Program-made: the position numbers and the translations under genes
Shown here: piece by piece, positions 9,980-19,538 of the stretch
Layout of the letters: each line of letters begins with the position of its first letter
How positions within the stretch are numbered: the first letter of the stretch is position 1
Notes under the pieces: model-generated
Database searches by the model: none
The model's input: only the letters and a program-made list of their open reading frames with translations
Told to the model about the DNA's origin: nothing
Source: an uncultured Collinsella sp.
GTDB lineage: Bacteria > Actinomycetota > Coriobacteriia > Coriobacteriales > Coriobacteriaceae
DNA length: 64,000 nt
Reading direction: 5' to 3'
NCBI GenBank assembly: GCA_934655755.1
Contig: CAKUHA010000001.1
Location: forward strand, 186,001-250,000

Positions 9980-10076
9980 TTAGACGGGATATCGCCGGTC
10001 GCCCTCGCGCGGATGCGGTAGGTGCGGTACAGTTAACGGGTTACAGGCAGTGTTTACGCAAGGAGTACACGAGCAC

Positions 10077-11495
10077 ATGGCTGATTCCCAGACTGCAACC
10101 TCCGCGCCCGAGTTTAAGAGCGCCCATTTTATCGGTATCGGTGGCGCCGGTATGAGCGGCATCGCCCTCGTCCTGCACGAGCGCGGCTATGCCGTTACCG
10201 GCTCCGACCTTAAGACGTCGCGCTATATCCGCCAGCTTACCCGCGCCGGCGTGAAGGTGCATGTGGGCCACGAGGCCGCCACGATCGACGAGGTCAAGCC
10301 CGACGTAGTCGTGGTCTCCACCGCTATTCCCGAGTCCAATCCCGAGCTCGTGCGCGCCCGCGAGCTGGGTATTCCCGTGTGGCCCCGCGCCAAGATGCTC
10401 TCGGCCCTGGGCCACGGCTACACCACCGTCGCCGTTGCCGGCACGCACGGCAAGACCACGACGTCTTCGATGTGCGCCACCATGCTCGACCGCATGGGTC
10501 TGGATCCCAGCTTCTTGATCGGCGGCATCGTCGAGGGCTACGACACCAACGGCAAGAACGGCTCGGGCGATTATTTTGTCGCCGAGGCCGACGAGTCCGA
10601 TAGCTCCTTCCTGTTCCTGAACCCCAACGTGGTCATCGTGACCAATGTCGAGGCCGACCATCTCGATCACTACTCGGGCATCGAGGAGATTGAGGCCACC
10701 TTCGCCAAGTTCATGGGCCTGGTAGGCGAGAGCGGCACCGTCATCGTCTGCGGCGAGGACCCGCATCTGGTGGAGCTTGCCAAGTCGACGGGTCGCCATG
10801 TGCTTTCCTATGGCTTTGCCGAGAACAACGACATCGTCTGCGTGCATCCGGATGTCAAGGGCATCCAGAGCGACTTTATCGTTCGCTTCGAGGACGGCAC
10901 CGAGCATGCTGTCGAGATCAAGAGCAACCCCGGCCGCCACAACATGCTCAACGCCACGGCCGTCCTGACCGTCGCCCACGTGCTCGGTCTCGATATCGAT
11001 GCCGCCGCCAAGGCGCTCTCGAGCTTTGAGGGCGTTCGCCGCCGCTTTACCCACGTGGGGGATATCGACGGTATCACCGTGGTTGACGACTACGGTCACC
11101 ATCCCACCGAGATCAAGGCGACGCTCGCCGCCGCCTCGTCGCTGGGCTACAAGCATGTCGACGTCGTGTTCCAGCCGCATCGCTATTCGCGCCTGCAGGC
11201 CCTGTGCGACGACTTTGCCGATGCCTTCGCCAATGCCGATAAGCTGCTGCTGATCGACGTGTTCTCGGCCGGCGAGATGCCGATCCCGGGCGTTACCTCC
11301 AAGATGCTCGCCGACACCGTGCGTGCCAAGCATCCCGGCAAGGAGGTCGTGTACTGCTCCAGCCGTCTCGAGCTCAATCAGGAGCTTGAGAAGCTGGTGG
11401 GCGAGGGCGACCTGCTGCTCACCATGGGTGCCGGTGACGTGACGACCGTCGGCCCCGAGTTCATCGAGTACCTGACTGCCAAGAAAGACGCTTAA
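10077..11495 (+). CDS. murC: UDP-N-acetylmuramate--L-alanine ligase
   Basis: First Mur ligase of the pathway, adding L-Ala to UDP-MurNAc. 472 residues from the ATG at 10077, chosen over an in-frame GTG 27 bases upstream because AGGAG (10061-10065) sits about eleven bases before the ATG. N-terminal FIGIGGAGMSGIA dinucleotide-like loop, P-loop GTHGKTTTSS, the EADESDSSFL and NVEADHLDHY blocks, and the C-terminal DDYGHHPTEIKATL and FQPHRYSR signatures are all present. murB follows after five bases. Confidence 0.97.
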   Translation: MADSQTATSAPEFKSAHFIGIGGAGMSGIALVLHERGYAVTGSDLKTSRYIRQLTRAGVKVHVGHEAATIDEVKPDVVVVSTAIPESNPELVRARELGIPVWPRAKMLSALGHGYTTVAVAGTHGKTTTSSMCATMLDRMGLDPSFLIGGIVEGYDTNGKNGSGDYFVAEADESDSSFLFLNPNVVIVTNVEADHLDHYSGIEEIEATFAKFMGLVGESGTVIVCGEDPHLVELAKSTGRHVLSYGFAENNDIVCVHPDVKGIQSDFIVRFEDGTEHAVEIKSNPGRHNMLNATAVLTVAHVLGLDIDAAAKALSSFEGVRRRFTHVGDIDGITVVDDYGHHPTEIKATLAAASSLGYKHVDVVFQPHRYSRLQALCDDFADAFANADKLLLIDVFSAGEMPIPGVTSKMLADTVRAKHPGKEVVYCSSRLELNQELEKLVGEGDLLLTMGAGDVTTVGPEFIEYLTAKKDA

Positions 11496-11500
11496 CCTCT

Positions 11501-12412
11501 ATGGGTCTGTTTAACGCCGTCATGGCGCTTTCGGGCATGATCGACACGGACGTGGTCGAGGACGAGCGCCTCGCGCGCCATACGAGTTATCGCATTGGCG
11601 GCAAGGCCGACCTCTTCGTGACGTGTCATAGCTATCATGCCCTGCGCCGCGCCGTGGCGGTGCTCGACCGCGAACAAGTGCCGTGGGTGATTATCGGCAA
11701 GGGGTCCAACCTGTTGGTTGCCGATGCCGGTTATCGCGGCGCCGTCATCTCTCTGGGGCGTGAGTTCCAGCGTACGGTTGTTGCCGAGGACGGTTGCACG
11801 CTGACCGTTGGCGCGGGTGTTATGTTCGCGCGCTTGGTCAACGACGCCCTGTCGCGCGGGCTTTCGGGCCTTGAGTTTGCGGTCGGAATCCCCGGCTCGG
11901 TCGGCGGTGCCGTGTCCATGAACGCCGGCACGCGGACCGAGTGGATCGGTTCGCTGATTGAGGATGTGGTCACGTTTGACCCCGCATCCGGCATTAAGCA
12001 CTATGCGGGATCTGAGATTGCCTGGGGCTACCGCGAGTGCAGCTTGCCACGTAACGAGATCATTCTTGAGTGCGTGCTCAAGCTCAAACCCGCGCCCAAA
12101 GCGGACATTCGCGAGCGCATGGAGCGGTATCTGACGCGCCGTAAGCGCACGCAGCCCATGGGTCGCGCTTCCTGCGGGTCGGTCTTTCGCAATCCGCCCG
12201 ATGCGAGCGTCGGCAAGCTGATTGAGGATTGTGGATTAAAGGGTTTTTCGGTTGGCGGTGCGGAAGTTTCGCCCGTACACGCTAATTTTATCGTCAATAA
12301 CGGAACCGCCTCGGCCGATGACGTGGCCGCGGTTATGAGGCATGTGCACGGAAAGGTGAGGGAGGCGTATGGCATCGAGCTCAGACCGGAAGTTAAATTC
12401 CTCGGCTTCTAG
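11501..12412 (+). CDS. murB: UDP-N-acetylenolpyruvoylglucosamine reductase
   Basis: FAD enzyme that reduces UDP-GlcNAc-enolpyruvate to UDP-MurNAc. 303 residues, a type II MurB in length. The FAD domain shows HTSYRIGGKADLF and VIIGKGSNLLVADAGYRG; the substrate domain shows GIPGSVGGAVSMNAG, YRECSLP and the C-terminal GKLIEDCGLKGFSVGGAEVS. The ATG at 11501 lacks a clear ribosome site and lies five bases after murC, so coupling is likely; ATGs at 11522 and 11537 are alternative starts. The 3' end overlaps ftsQ by 44 bases. Confidence 0.96.
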   Translation: MGLFNAVMALSGMIDTDVVEDERLARHTSYRIGGKADLFVTCHSYHALRRAVAVLDREQVPWVIIGKGSNLLVADAGYRGAVISLGREFQRTVVAEDGCTLTVGAGVMFARLVNDALSRGLSGLEFAVGIPGSVGGAVSMNAGTRTEWIGSLIEDVVTFDPASGIKHYAGSEIAWGYRECSLPRNEIILECVLKLKPAPKADIRERMERYLTRRKRTQPMGRASCGSVFRNPPDASVGKLIEDCGLKGFSVGGAEVSPVHANFIVNNGTASADDVAAVMRHVHGKVREAYGIELRPEVKFLGF

Positions 12413-13592
12413 AGCATCGAAACCAACCTTCCGCCGCGCCGGAGGGCGTTCCGGAGCACCTGCCCAGCCTCAACGTAGACCGTCTATGCCATCCAAGCCT
12501 GCGGGCACGGTGCGTCCTGCCAAACGACCGAGTGCCAAGCCTCAGCTGAACTCTCGTCCCGTCGCCGGCAAGACGCCGCACCCCGCACCGCATCCCATGG
12601 CGTCGCCTAAGCCCGCTATGGGTAGCAAGACCGCGCGTTCGGGTCGCACCATCGGCGCCGCGAAGCCCCGTTCGCTCACCTCGGTCCCCGGCCCTGCCAA
12701 GCCCGTTTCGGCGAAAAAGAAATTTAAACCGTTGGCCTCGCTCGGTTCCGCGGCGACTCAAGTCGCAGGCGCCGCCACGGCTGTTAAGGGCAAGGGCAAG
12801 ATTGTGGGCGGCATTCCGGCCGCGTTGGCCGTGCTCGCGGTCGTCGCCATCGTTATGATTAACTCCGGCCTGTTCGCCGCTACCGACATCCAAATCGAGG
12901 GCAGCGAGCATGTGACCAAGCACGATGCCATACAGCTCATCAACCTTCCCGAGAACACGTCGCTCTTTAACGTGAATCCCGACCAGATCACCGAAGACCT
13001 TAAGCAAAACCCGTGGGTCTCGGGCGTGGACGTCCAGCGACAGTTTCCCCACACGCTGGTCATTACGCCGACGGAGCGTAAGGTCACCGCGATTGCCTAT
13101 ATAAGCTCCGACGATCTTGCCTGGGCCATCGGGGACGATGACACCTGGATCGCGCCGCTTTCGACCTCGGTGGAGGTTGACGACCAAGGCAATGTCGTTA
13201 CTTCGGGGGAGGGCGCCAATACGCTGAGCGGTATCGATGCCGCGCTGGCGCTGGCCAAGCACTACGGGGCCGTGCTGCTCACCGATGTCTCGGCCGATGT
13301 CGAGCCGGTTTCGGGACAGACGGTTTCTTCCAAGGCCGTTAAGGCGGGCCTAGACTATGTTCGCGGCTTCTCCGGCGAATTCTTGGCGCAGATCAAGGAT
13401 ATTTCCATACCTTCGGTCGAGGCTATCTCGGCGAATCTCGATAACGGCGTTGAGGTCTCGCTGGGCGATTCTAACGATATCGCCAAGAAGGAACGCGTTG
13501 TGACTAAACTTCTTTCGCAGGTAGAGGGCGTAACCTACATCAACGTTCGGTCCCCCGGAAACTATACGTTTAGAAACGCGCCGACCGCATAG
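12369..13592 (+). CDS. ftsQ: FtsQ/DivIB division protein with POTRA domain
   Basis: Bitopic protein of the FtsQLB complex linking the Z-ring to FtsWI. 407 residues: a very basic, Pro/Ser/Ala-rich cytoplasmic region of about 150 residues, one membrane segment (about 152-172), then a POTRA domain starting FAATDIQIEGSEHVTKHDAI and the FtsQ beta region (PWVSGVDVQRQFPHTLVITPTERK). The long cytoplasmic tail is larger than in E. coli but common in actinobacteria. GGGAGG seven bases before the ATG at 12369 supports the overlap with murB. Last gene before the ftsZ promoter gap. Confidence 0.9.
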   Translation: MASSSDRKLNSSASRASKPTFRRAGGRSGAPAQPQRRPSMPSKPAGTVRPAKRPSAKPQLNSRPVAGKTPHPAPHPMASPKPAMGSKTARSGRTIGAAKPRSLTSVPGPAKPVSAKKKFKPLASLGSAATQVAGAATAVKGKGKIVGGIPAALAVLAVVAIVMINSGLFAATDIQIEGSEHVTKHDAIQLINLPENTSLFNVNPDQITEDLKQNPWVSGVDVQRQFPHTLVITPTERKVTAIAYISSDDLAWAIGDDDTWIAPLSTSVEVDDQGNVVTSGEGANTLSGIDAALALAKHYGAVLLTDVSADVEPVSGQTVSSKAVKAGLDYVRGFSGEFLAQIKDISIPSVEAISANLDNGVEVSLGDSNDIAKKERVVTKLLSQVEGVTYINVRSPGNYTFRNAPTA

Positions 13593-13791
13593 CGCCGCTT
13601 GCGGCTTTGTTGAGGGGCCATACCACGCCGTTTATCTGGTTTGTTTGGTTTTCACGGTCAATTATTTGACTGATACGTTCATAATGTGCAAACATAATAC
13701 GGTTTACCTTTGCATTTACTTTCAACCTGAAGGTTAATGTACGCAGGGGTCAACCCATGCTATGGCTATAACCTTTGTTCGGAGGACCGAC
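13593..13791 (+). promoter_or_regulatory. AT-rich promoter and leader region of ftsZ
   Basis: This 199-base gap is much richer in A/T than its neighbours. It holds a small GC hairpin right after ftsQ (CCGC..GCGG then TTTGTT, about 13593-13613), TTGACT at 13666 and CATAAT hexamers at 13680 and 13693, none at perfect 17-base spacing. GGAGG at 13781-13785 is the ribosome site that fixes the ftsZ start. I infer that ftsZ has its own promoter here; the exact -35/-10 pair is uncertain. Confidence 0.5.
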
Positions 13792-14946
13792 ATGCACGAG
13801 ACAGAGATCAACAACTACCTTGCCGTCATTAAGGTGGTCGGCGTCGGCGGCGGCGGTACCAACGCGGTCAATCGAATGATCGAAGAGGGCATCCGCGGCG
13901 TCGAGTTTGTTGCCATCAACACCGATGCTCAGGCTCTCGCGATCTCTGATGCCGATATCAAGGTGCACATCGGCACCGACCTTACCCGCGGCCTGGGCGC
14001 CGGCGCCAACCCCGAGGTTGGTCGCAAGGCTGCCGATGAGTCCCGCGACGACATCGCCGAGGCGCTCGCTGGCGCCGACATGGTGTTCATCACCTGCGGC
14101 GAGGGCGGTGGCACCGGCACCGGCGCTGCTCCCATCGTTGCCGATATCGCGATGAACGAGGTCGGCGCGCTGACCGTCGCCGTCGTGACCAAGCCCTTCA
14201 CCTTCGAGGGCCGCAAGCGCAAGAAGAGCGCCGAGGAGGGCATCAAGACCCTCTCCGATTGCGTCGACACCATGATCGTTATTCCTAACGACAAGCTGCT
14301 CGACATCGCTGAGAAGAAGACCACCATGCTCGAGGCCTTCGCGATTGCCGATGGCGTCCTTTCCCAGGGCACCCAGGGCATCACCGACCTCATCACCGTC
14401 CCGGGCATCATCAACCTGGACTTCGCCGATGTTAAGACCATCATGAAGCAGGCCGGTACCGCCATGATGGGTATCGGTACCTCTTCTGGGGACACCCGTG
14501 CCGTCGACGCCGCCCAGCAGGCTATTTCCAGCCCGCTGCTTGAGAGCTCCATCGATGGTGCCACGCGCGTCCTGCTTTCCATCGCCGGCTCCAAGGACCT
14601 GGGCATCCAGGAGATCAGCGACGCCGCCGACGTTGTCGCCAACGCCGTCGACCCCGAGGCCAACATCATTTTCGGTACCGTCGTCGACGAGTCCCTGGGC
14701 GATCAGGTGCGCATCACCGTCATCGCTACGGGCTTCTCCGACTCCAACGTCAACCGCCAGGATGAGCTCTTTGCTGCCCAGCAGTCCCAGAGCAAGGCTG
14801 CTGTCTCCGCTGAGCCGCAGCGCACCGCTCCTGCTGCCAGCCCGGCTCAGGCTGCTCCGACCCGTAATGTCGGTGGCACTGAGCTTCCGAACTTTGGCAA
14901 CGACCAGTTTGAGCTTCCCGACTTCCTCAAGCGCGGTAGCTTCTAA
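13792..14946 (+). CDS. ftsZ: Cell division tubulin homologue FtsZ
   Basis: GTPase that polymerises into the Z-ring. 384 residues from the ATG at 13792, chosen because GGAGG lies six bases upstream and the product then begins [17 protein letters not shown] as expected; an upstream in-frame ATG at 13762 has no ribosome site. Nucleotide loop [14 protein letters not shown] (16-29), tubulin signature GEGGGTGTG (103-111), a Pro/Ala-rich linker (about 320-360), and a conserved C-terminal peptide [11 protein letters not shown] that would bind SepF. No ftsA lies in the cluster, which fits SepF being the membrane anchor. Confidence 0.98.
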   Translation: MHETEINNYLAVIKVVGVGGGGTNAVNRMIEEGIRGVEFVAINTDAQALAISDADIKVHIGTDLTRGLGAGANPEVGRKAADESRDDIAEALAGADMVFITCGEGGGTGTGAAPIVADIAMNEVGALTVAVVTKPFTFEGRKRKKSAEEGIKTLSDCVDTMIVIPNDKLLDIAEKKTTMLEAFAIADGVLSQGTQGITDLITVPGIINLDFADVKTIMKQAGTAMMGIGTSSGDTRAVDAAQQAISSPLLESSIDGATRVLLSIAGSKDLGIQEISDAADVVANAVDPEANIIFGTVVDESLGDQVRITVIATGFSDSNVNRQDELFAAQQSQSKAAVSAEPQRTAPAASPAQAAPTRNVGGTELPNFGNDQFELPDFLKRGSF

Positions 14947-14973
14947 TCTGCTGTTTATCGCATTGTCTTGCGC

Positions 14974-15005
14974 AGGGGCGTGTCCGTATGGATGCGCCCC
15001 TTTTT
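14974..15005 (+). terminator. Rho-independent terminator after ftsZ
   Basis: AGGGGCG(14974-14980) pairs with CGCCCCT(14995-15001), extended inward by GTCC/GGAT with two G-U pairs around a GTAT loop, and runs into TTTTTG. Confidence 0.85.
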
Positions 15006-15038
15006 GTCTCAACTTTGTAAATCAGAGCATCCAATCTC

Positions 15039-15060
15039 TTTACGTTCCCTTTACGTTTGC
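15039..15060 (+). promoter_or_regulatory. PHO-box-like direct repeat upstream of pgeF-pst
   Basis: Two copies of TTTACGT (15039-15045 and 15050-15056) are separated by TCCC and followed by TTGC, giving 11-base units. Heptamers spaced by four bases are the usual form of PhoB/PhoP phosphate operators. A TATAAA -10 candidate lies at 15103-15108, placing the repeat just upstream of the -35 region. The downstream genes are the phosphate transporter. The regulator itself is not in the window, so this is inference from spacing and context. Confidence 0.5.
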
Positions 15061-15159
15061 CTCCAATGCAGCGGGTATCCTTTTAAGGAAGTATGACAGC
15101 CGTATAAATGCGGACTGCGCGGCGACGCCGCGGTACTTGTTGTATTAGGAGGCTTTAGT

Positions 15160-15960
15160 ATGGCAGCACGTGCGGACAGAGTTTCGCGTGTCGACCATGA
15201 TGGAGTTACGTTGGTGGAGGGCGCGACGGACGATGTTCGCTTTGCCTTCACCGAGCGCACCGGTGGCGTTTCCGAAGATGCGTACTCCTCACTCAACCTG
15301 GGCTCGCATGTAGGCGATGACCCCTTTGCCGTTCAAGAAAATCGTCGTCGAGCGCTCGAAGCCATGGGCGCCGCAGAGTGCGAGCATAATCTGCTCGTGC
15401 CCAATCAGGTGCACGGTGACCATATCGTTACGGTGACCTCGAACGGTGCCGACGATCTTGAAGCTGTTCGCGAGCAGATTGCCGAGGGCTGTGATGCCAT
15501 CGTCTGCACGGCCCATGAGGTGCCCGTGCTGCTCTGCTTTGCCGACTGTGTTCCCGTGGTGCTGGTTGCCCCCGGTGGATTTGCCGTGGTGCATTCCGGA
15601 TGGAAGGGCACGATCGCGCGCATTTCCGCCAAGGCGTGCCAGGTGCTTTGCGAGGCCGCCGGGTGCGAGCCGCGCGATGTTGCTGCCTACATTGGCCCCC
15701 ATATCTTGGGTGACGAGTACGAGGTTTCCCAGGAGCTCATGGATCGCTTTGCCGCCGAGTTTTTGTGCATCGATGCGGGGGCCTCTCGCATGCTCGATCT
15801 TTCTGCCGCCATTCGCGAGGCGCTGGTAGACGCTGGCGTCGATGCGGGCTGTATTGTGGACACCCAGCTTTCGACCGTGCGCCAGAACGACCGCTTTTAT
15901 TCTTACCGCAACGAAGGCGGCACCTGCGGGCGCCATGCTGCGATCGGCGTGATGCTATGA
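15160..15960 (+). CDS. pgeF: PgeF/YfiH family multicopper-oxidase-fold protein (peptidoglycan editing factor)
   Basis: 266 residues of the DUF152/laccase-domain family. In E. coli PgeF removes wrongly incorporated L-Ser from UDP-MurNAc; other members are reported as purine nucleoside-active or polyphenol oxidases, so the reaction here is uncertain. Metal ligands are visible: His85 in NQVHGDH, Cys130 in FADCVPV, His145 in VVHSGWKG. GGVSxxxYxSLNLG and the C-terminal RNEGGTCGRHA are also family hallmarks. AGGAGG sits eight bases before the ATG. Its stop overlaps the pstS start (ATGA), so it is translated with the phosphate transporter, an unusual partner; pgeF more often accompanies ftsZ or yggS, both close by here. 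Confidence 0.9.
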   Translation: MAARADRVSRVDHDGVTLVEGATDDVRFAFTERTGGVSEDAYSSLNLGSHVGDDPFAVQENRRRALEAMGAAECEHNLLVPNQVHGDHIVTVTSNGADDLEAVREQIAEGCDAIVCTAHEVPVLLCFADCVPVVLVAPGGFAVVHSGWKGTIARISAKACQVLCEAAGCEPRDVAAYIGPHILGDEYEVSQELMDRFAAEFLCIDAGASRMLDLSAAIREALVDAGVDAGCIVDTQLSTVRQNDRFYSYRNEGGTCGRHAAIGVML

Positions 15961-16793
15961 GAAAGATCGCATCGGTCTTGTGTGCCGCGGTGCTCACGCT
16001 CACGCTGTGCGCCTGCTCCTCGGGATCTTCCATCTCTTCCATTACCGTGGCCGGTTCTACGACGTGCCTTCCCATTGCCGAGATTGCCGCCGAGGGCTTT
16101 AAGGAAGAGACCGGCACCGACGTGCTTGTCTCTGGTCTGGGTTCCTCTGCTGGCATCGAGGCCGTCAGCGCCGGCACCGCCGATATCGCCAGCTCCTCTC
16201 GTGGCCTCAATGCCGACGAGCAAGACCTGGGCCTGACGCCCATCGTTATCGCGCACGACGGTATCGCGGTCATCGTGAACGACGAGAACCCGGTCGATAA
16301 CCTCTCGACCGAGCAGCTCCGCGATATCTATGCGGGCAAGATTACCAACTGGAAAGAGGTTGGTGGCGAGGACCTGAAGATTCAGGTCATCAACCGCGAC
16401 GAGGCTTCCGGTACGCGTGAGGCCTTCCGCACCATCGTGATGGACGGCACGCCGTTCGATCGTCGCTCTGCCGTTCTTTCGGGTACGGGCCAAGTACGCG
16501 ATATCGTGTCCCGTTCGCGCGGTGCCATCGGCTACATTTCGCTGGGTTTTGTCGATAGTCTCAACGCCAAGACTTCGGTCAAGGCTGTCTCGGTCAATCA
16601 TGTCGAGGCATCCGAGAAGACGGTTGCAAGCGGTGGCTACCCCATCTCGCGTGACCTTTACTTCTTTGTGAAGGGAACGCCTTCCAAACAGGCGCAGGAT
16701 TACATCGACTACGTGACGTCCGAAAAGATGGACAAGCAGATTCGCGAGGCGGGCTTTATTCCCGTCACCAACGACGGGAAGGGGAGTGAGTAG
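15957..16793 (+). CDS. pstS: Phosphate ABC transporter substrate-binding lipoprotein
   Basis: Extracytoplasmic phosphate-binding protein delivering Pi to PstCA. 278 residues from the ATG at 15957, which overlaps the pgeF stop. Signal peptide 1-19 with lipobox LCAC (Cys20 is the likely lipidated residue). The mature part shows VAGSTTCLPIAE, ADIASSSRGLN, INRDEASGTREAF and SRSRGAIGYISLGF, the PBP-like phosphate-binding blocks. Followed one base later by pstC. Confidence 0.95.
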   Translation: MRKIASVLCAAVLTLTLCACSSGSSISSITVAGSTTCLPIAEIAAEGFKEETGTDVLVSGLGSSAGIEAVSAGTADIASSSRGLNADEQDLGLTPIVIAHDGIAVIVNDENPVDNLSTEQLRDIYAGKITNWKEVGGEDLKIQVINRDEASGTREAFRTIVMDGTPFDRRSAVLSGTGQVRDIVSRSRGAIGYISLGFVDSLNAKTSVKAVSVNHVEASEKTVASGGYPISRDLYFFVKGTPSKQAQDYIDYVTSEKMDKQIREAGFIPVTNDGKGSE

Positions 16794-16794
16794 C

Positions 16795-17721
16795 ATGGAG
16801 GCACAGGAAAACTCCCAGACTGAGCAGACTCCTCAGGCACCCAAGAAGCGTGAGCTGGCACTCGTGTCGCGCAGCACCTATATCAAGGAGAAGACCCTGC
16901 AGTGGATCTTCTTTGCCTGCGCGTTCTTGGCGGTCGTCACCGTCATCCTGATCTTTGTCTTCACCACGTACTCGGCGCTGCCCGTCTTTACCGATATTGG
17001 TTTGGCAGACTTTTTTAGCTTTACGTGGGCGCCCTCCGAGGGACATTACGGCATCATGTCGTTGCTGGCCGGTTCGGGCCTGGTGACCGTCGGTGCCCTT
17101 GCCATGGGCGTGCCCCTGGGCGTCGGTACGGCCGTGTACCTGGTCGAGATTGCCAGCAAGCGCGTGCGCAAGTTCATCAGTCCCGCCGTCGACCTGCTGG
17201 CGGGCATCCCCTCCATCATCTACGGCTTTTTTGGCATGATCATCATCCGCCCATTTATCGCACAGCTGACCGGCGGCCTTGGTTTTGGTGCGCTGACGGC
17301 GTGGTTCGTGCTCGCCATCATGATCGTCCCCACCATCACGACGCTTACCATCGATGCCCTCAACTCCATTCCCATGGGCATTCGCGAGGCATCCTATGCC
17401 ATGGGCGCCACCAAGTGGCAGACCATCTACAAGGTCGTGCTGCCGGCAGCTAAGCTGGGTATCGTGGACGCTATCGTGCTGGGCATGGGTCGCGCTATCG
17501 GCGAGACCATGGCCGTGCTTATGGTCGTGGGCAACGCCCCGGTCATTCCGGATAGCATCTCGAGCCCCATCTCGACGCTCACGAGTCAGATCGCACTCGA
17601 CATGAGCTACTCCTCGGGCCTGCATCGCTCCGCGCTGTTTGGCATGGGCGTGGTCTTGTTTATCATTTCCGCCACGCTGGTGGGCGTCGTCCGTCTGGTC
17701 TCCAAGAAGAAGAGGGGGTAG
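16795..17721 (+). CDS. pstC: Phosphate ABC transporter permease PstC
   Basis: Membrane subunit pairing with PstA. 308 residues, about six membrane segments, with a polar N-terminal tail. The coupling-loop motif IREASYAMGATKWQTIYKVVLPAAKLGI (EAA loop) marks the ABC permease. The ATG at 16795 follows GGGGAG; an in-frame GTG nine bases upstream is less likely. Sits between pstS (one base) and pstA (three bases). Confidence 0.95.
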   Translation: MEAQENSQTEQTPQAPKKRELALVSRSTYIKEKTLQWIFFACAFLAVVTVILIFVFTTYSALPVFTDIGLADFFSFTWAPSEGHYGIMSLLAGSGLVTVGALAMGVPLGVGTAVYLVEIASKRVRKFISPAVDLLAGIPSIIYGFFGMIIIRPFIAQLTGGLGFGALTAWFVLAIMIVPTITTLTIDALNSIPMGIREASYAMGATKWQTIYKVVLPAAKLGIVDAIVLGMGRAIGETMAVLMVVGNAPVIPDSISSPISTLTSQIALDMSYSSGLHRSALFGMGVVLFIISATLVGVVRLVSKKKRG

Positions 17722-17724
17722 GCT

Positions 17725-18630
17725 ATGTCCGATTCCGTTGACACGACGGTCGATACGACCTCGTCGCGCGAGCGCATCAAGCGTGCCCTTTCCCATGGCA
17801 AGAAGGGCCGCATCAACAAGGACCTGTCCAACAAGATCATGCTCGGCGTGTTTCGCGCCGCGGCCTACATCACCACGCTGGTGCTGGTCGCCATTATCGC
17901 CTACGTGGTCGTTAACGGCCTGCCGCATATCTCGCTCGACTTTATCTTTGGTTGGCCCCAGGGCGTAAACGCCGAGGGCGGCATTTGGCCGACGATCGTC
18001 TCGACCGTCTACGTGACGGCGCTCGCTATGCTCATCTGTACGCCGATCGCCGTGCTGGCGGCGGTCTACCTGGCTGAGTACGCCAAGCAGGGCAAGGTCG
18101 TCGAGCTCATTCGCTATGCTGCCGACGCGTTGGCCTCGGTGCCCTCCATCGTCATGGGCCTGTTTGGCTACGCTCTGTTTGTCGAGGCCATGGGTTTGGG
18201 CCTCTCGATGGTCTCTGCCGCGCTGGCGCTCGCACTCTTGATGCTCCCCATCGTCATGCGCACCACCGAGGAGGCCATTCGCGCCGTGCCGCGCTATATC
18301 CGTTGGGGTGCCTACGGCTTGGGCGCCACCAAGTGGCAGGTCGTTTCCAAGATCGTGCTTCCTTCTGCCTTTGGCCGAATCGCCACCGGCATCGTCCTTG
18401 CCATCGGCCGCGCTATCGGCGAGACCGCGGTGGTGCTCTACACGATGGGCCAGGCTATCAACCTGCCGATCTCGCCGCTCGATTCCGGCCGTCCCATGAC
18501 GGTTCACCTGTACCTGCTCGCCAACGACGGCATCAACATGAACGCAGCCTACGGCACCGCGCTCTTGCTGATGGTGATCATTTTGGCCTTCAACCTGTTT
18601 GCGCGCTTCCTGTCGCGCAAACGCCATTAG
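17725..18630 (+). CDS. pstA: Phosphate ABC transporter permease PstA
   Basis: Second membrane subunit of the Pst transporter. 301 residues with about six membrane segments after a basic 45-residue head (RIKRALSHGKKGRINKDL). The EAA loop reads RWGAYGLGATKWQVVSKIVLPSAFGRI, and ASVPSIVMGLFGYALF is typical of PstA. GAGGGGG precedes the ATG. pstB begins 12 bases after the stop. Confidence 0.95.
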   Translation: MSDSVDTTVDTTSSRERIKRALSHGKKGRINKDLSNKIMLGVFRAAAYITTLVLVAIIAYVVVNGLPHISLDFIFGWPQGVNAEGGIWPTIVSTVYVTALAMLICTPIAVLAAVYLAEYAKQGKVVELIRYAADALASVPSIVMGLFGYALFVEAMGLGLSMVSAALALALLMLPIVMRTTEEAIRAVPRYIRWGAYGLGATKWQVVSKIVLPSAFGRIATGIVLAIGRAIGETAVVLYTMGQAINLPISPLDSGRPMTVHLYLLANDGINMNAAYGTALLLMVIILAFNLFARFLSRKRH

Positions 18631-18642
18631 TTAAGGAGTCCC

Positions 18643-19446
<804 letters not shown>

Positions 19447-19538
19447 TCGGTGCGACTAGTCCCAAGCCGATTGGACCTGGTCCGGTGCGTATTCACTGTG
19501 CGGGCGGCATGACCGCACCCAACTGATTGGAGTGAACC

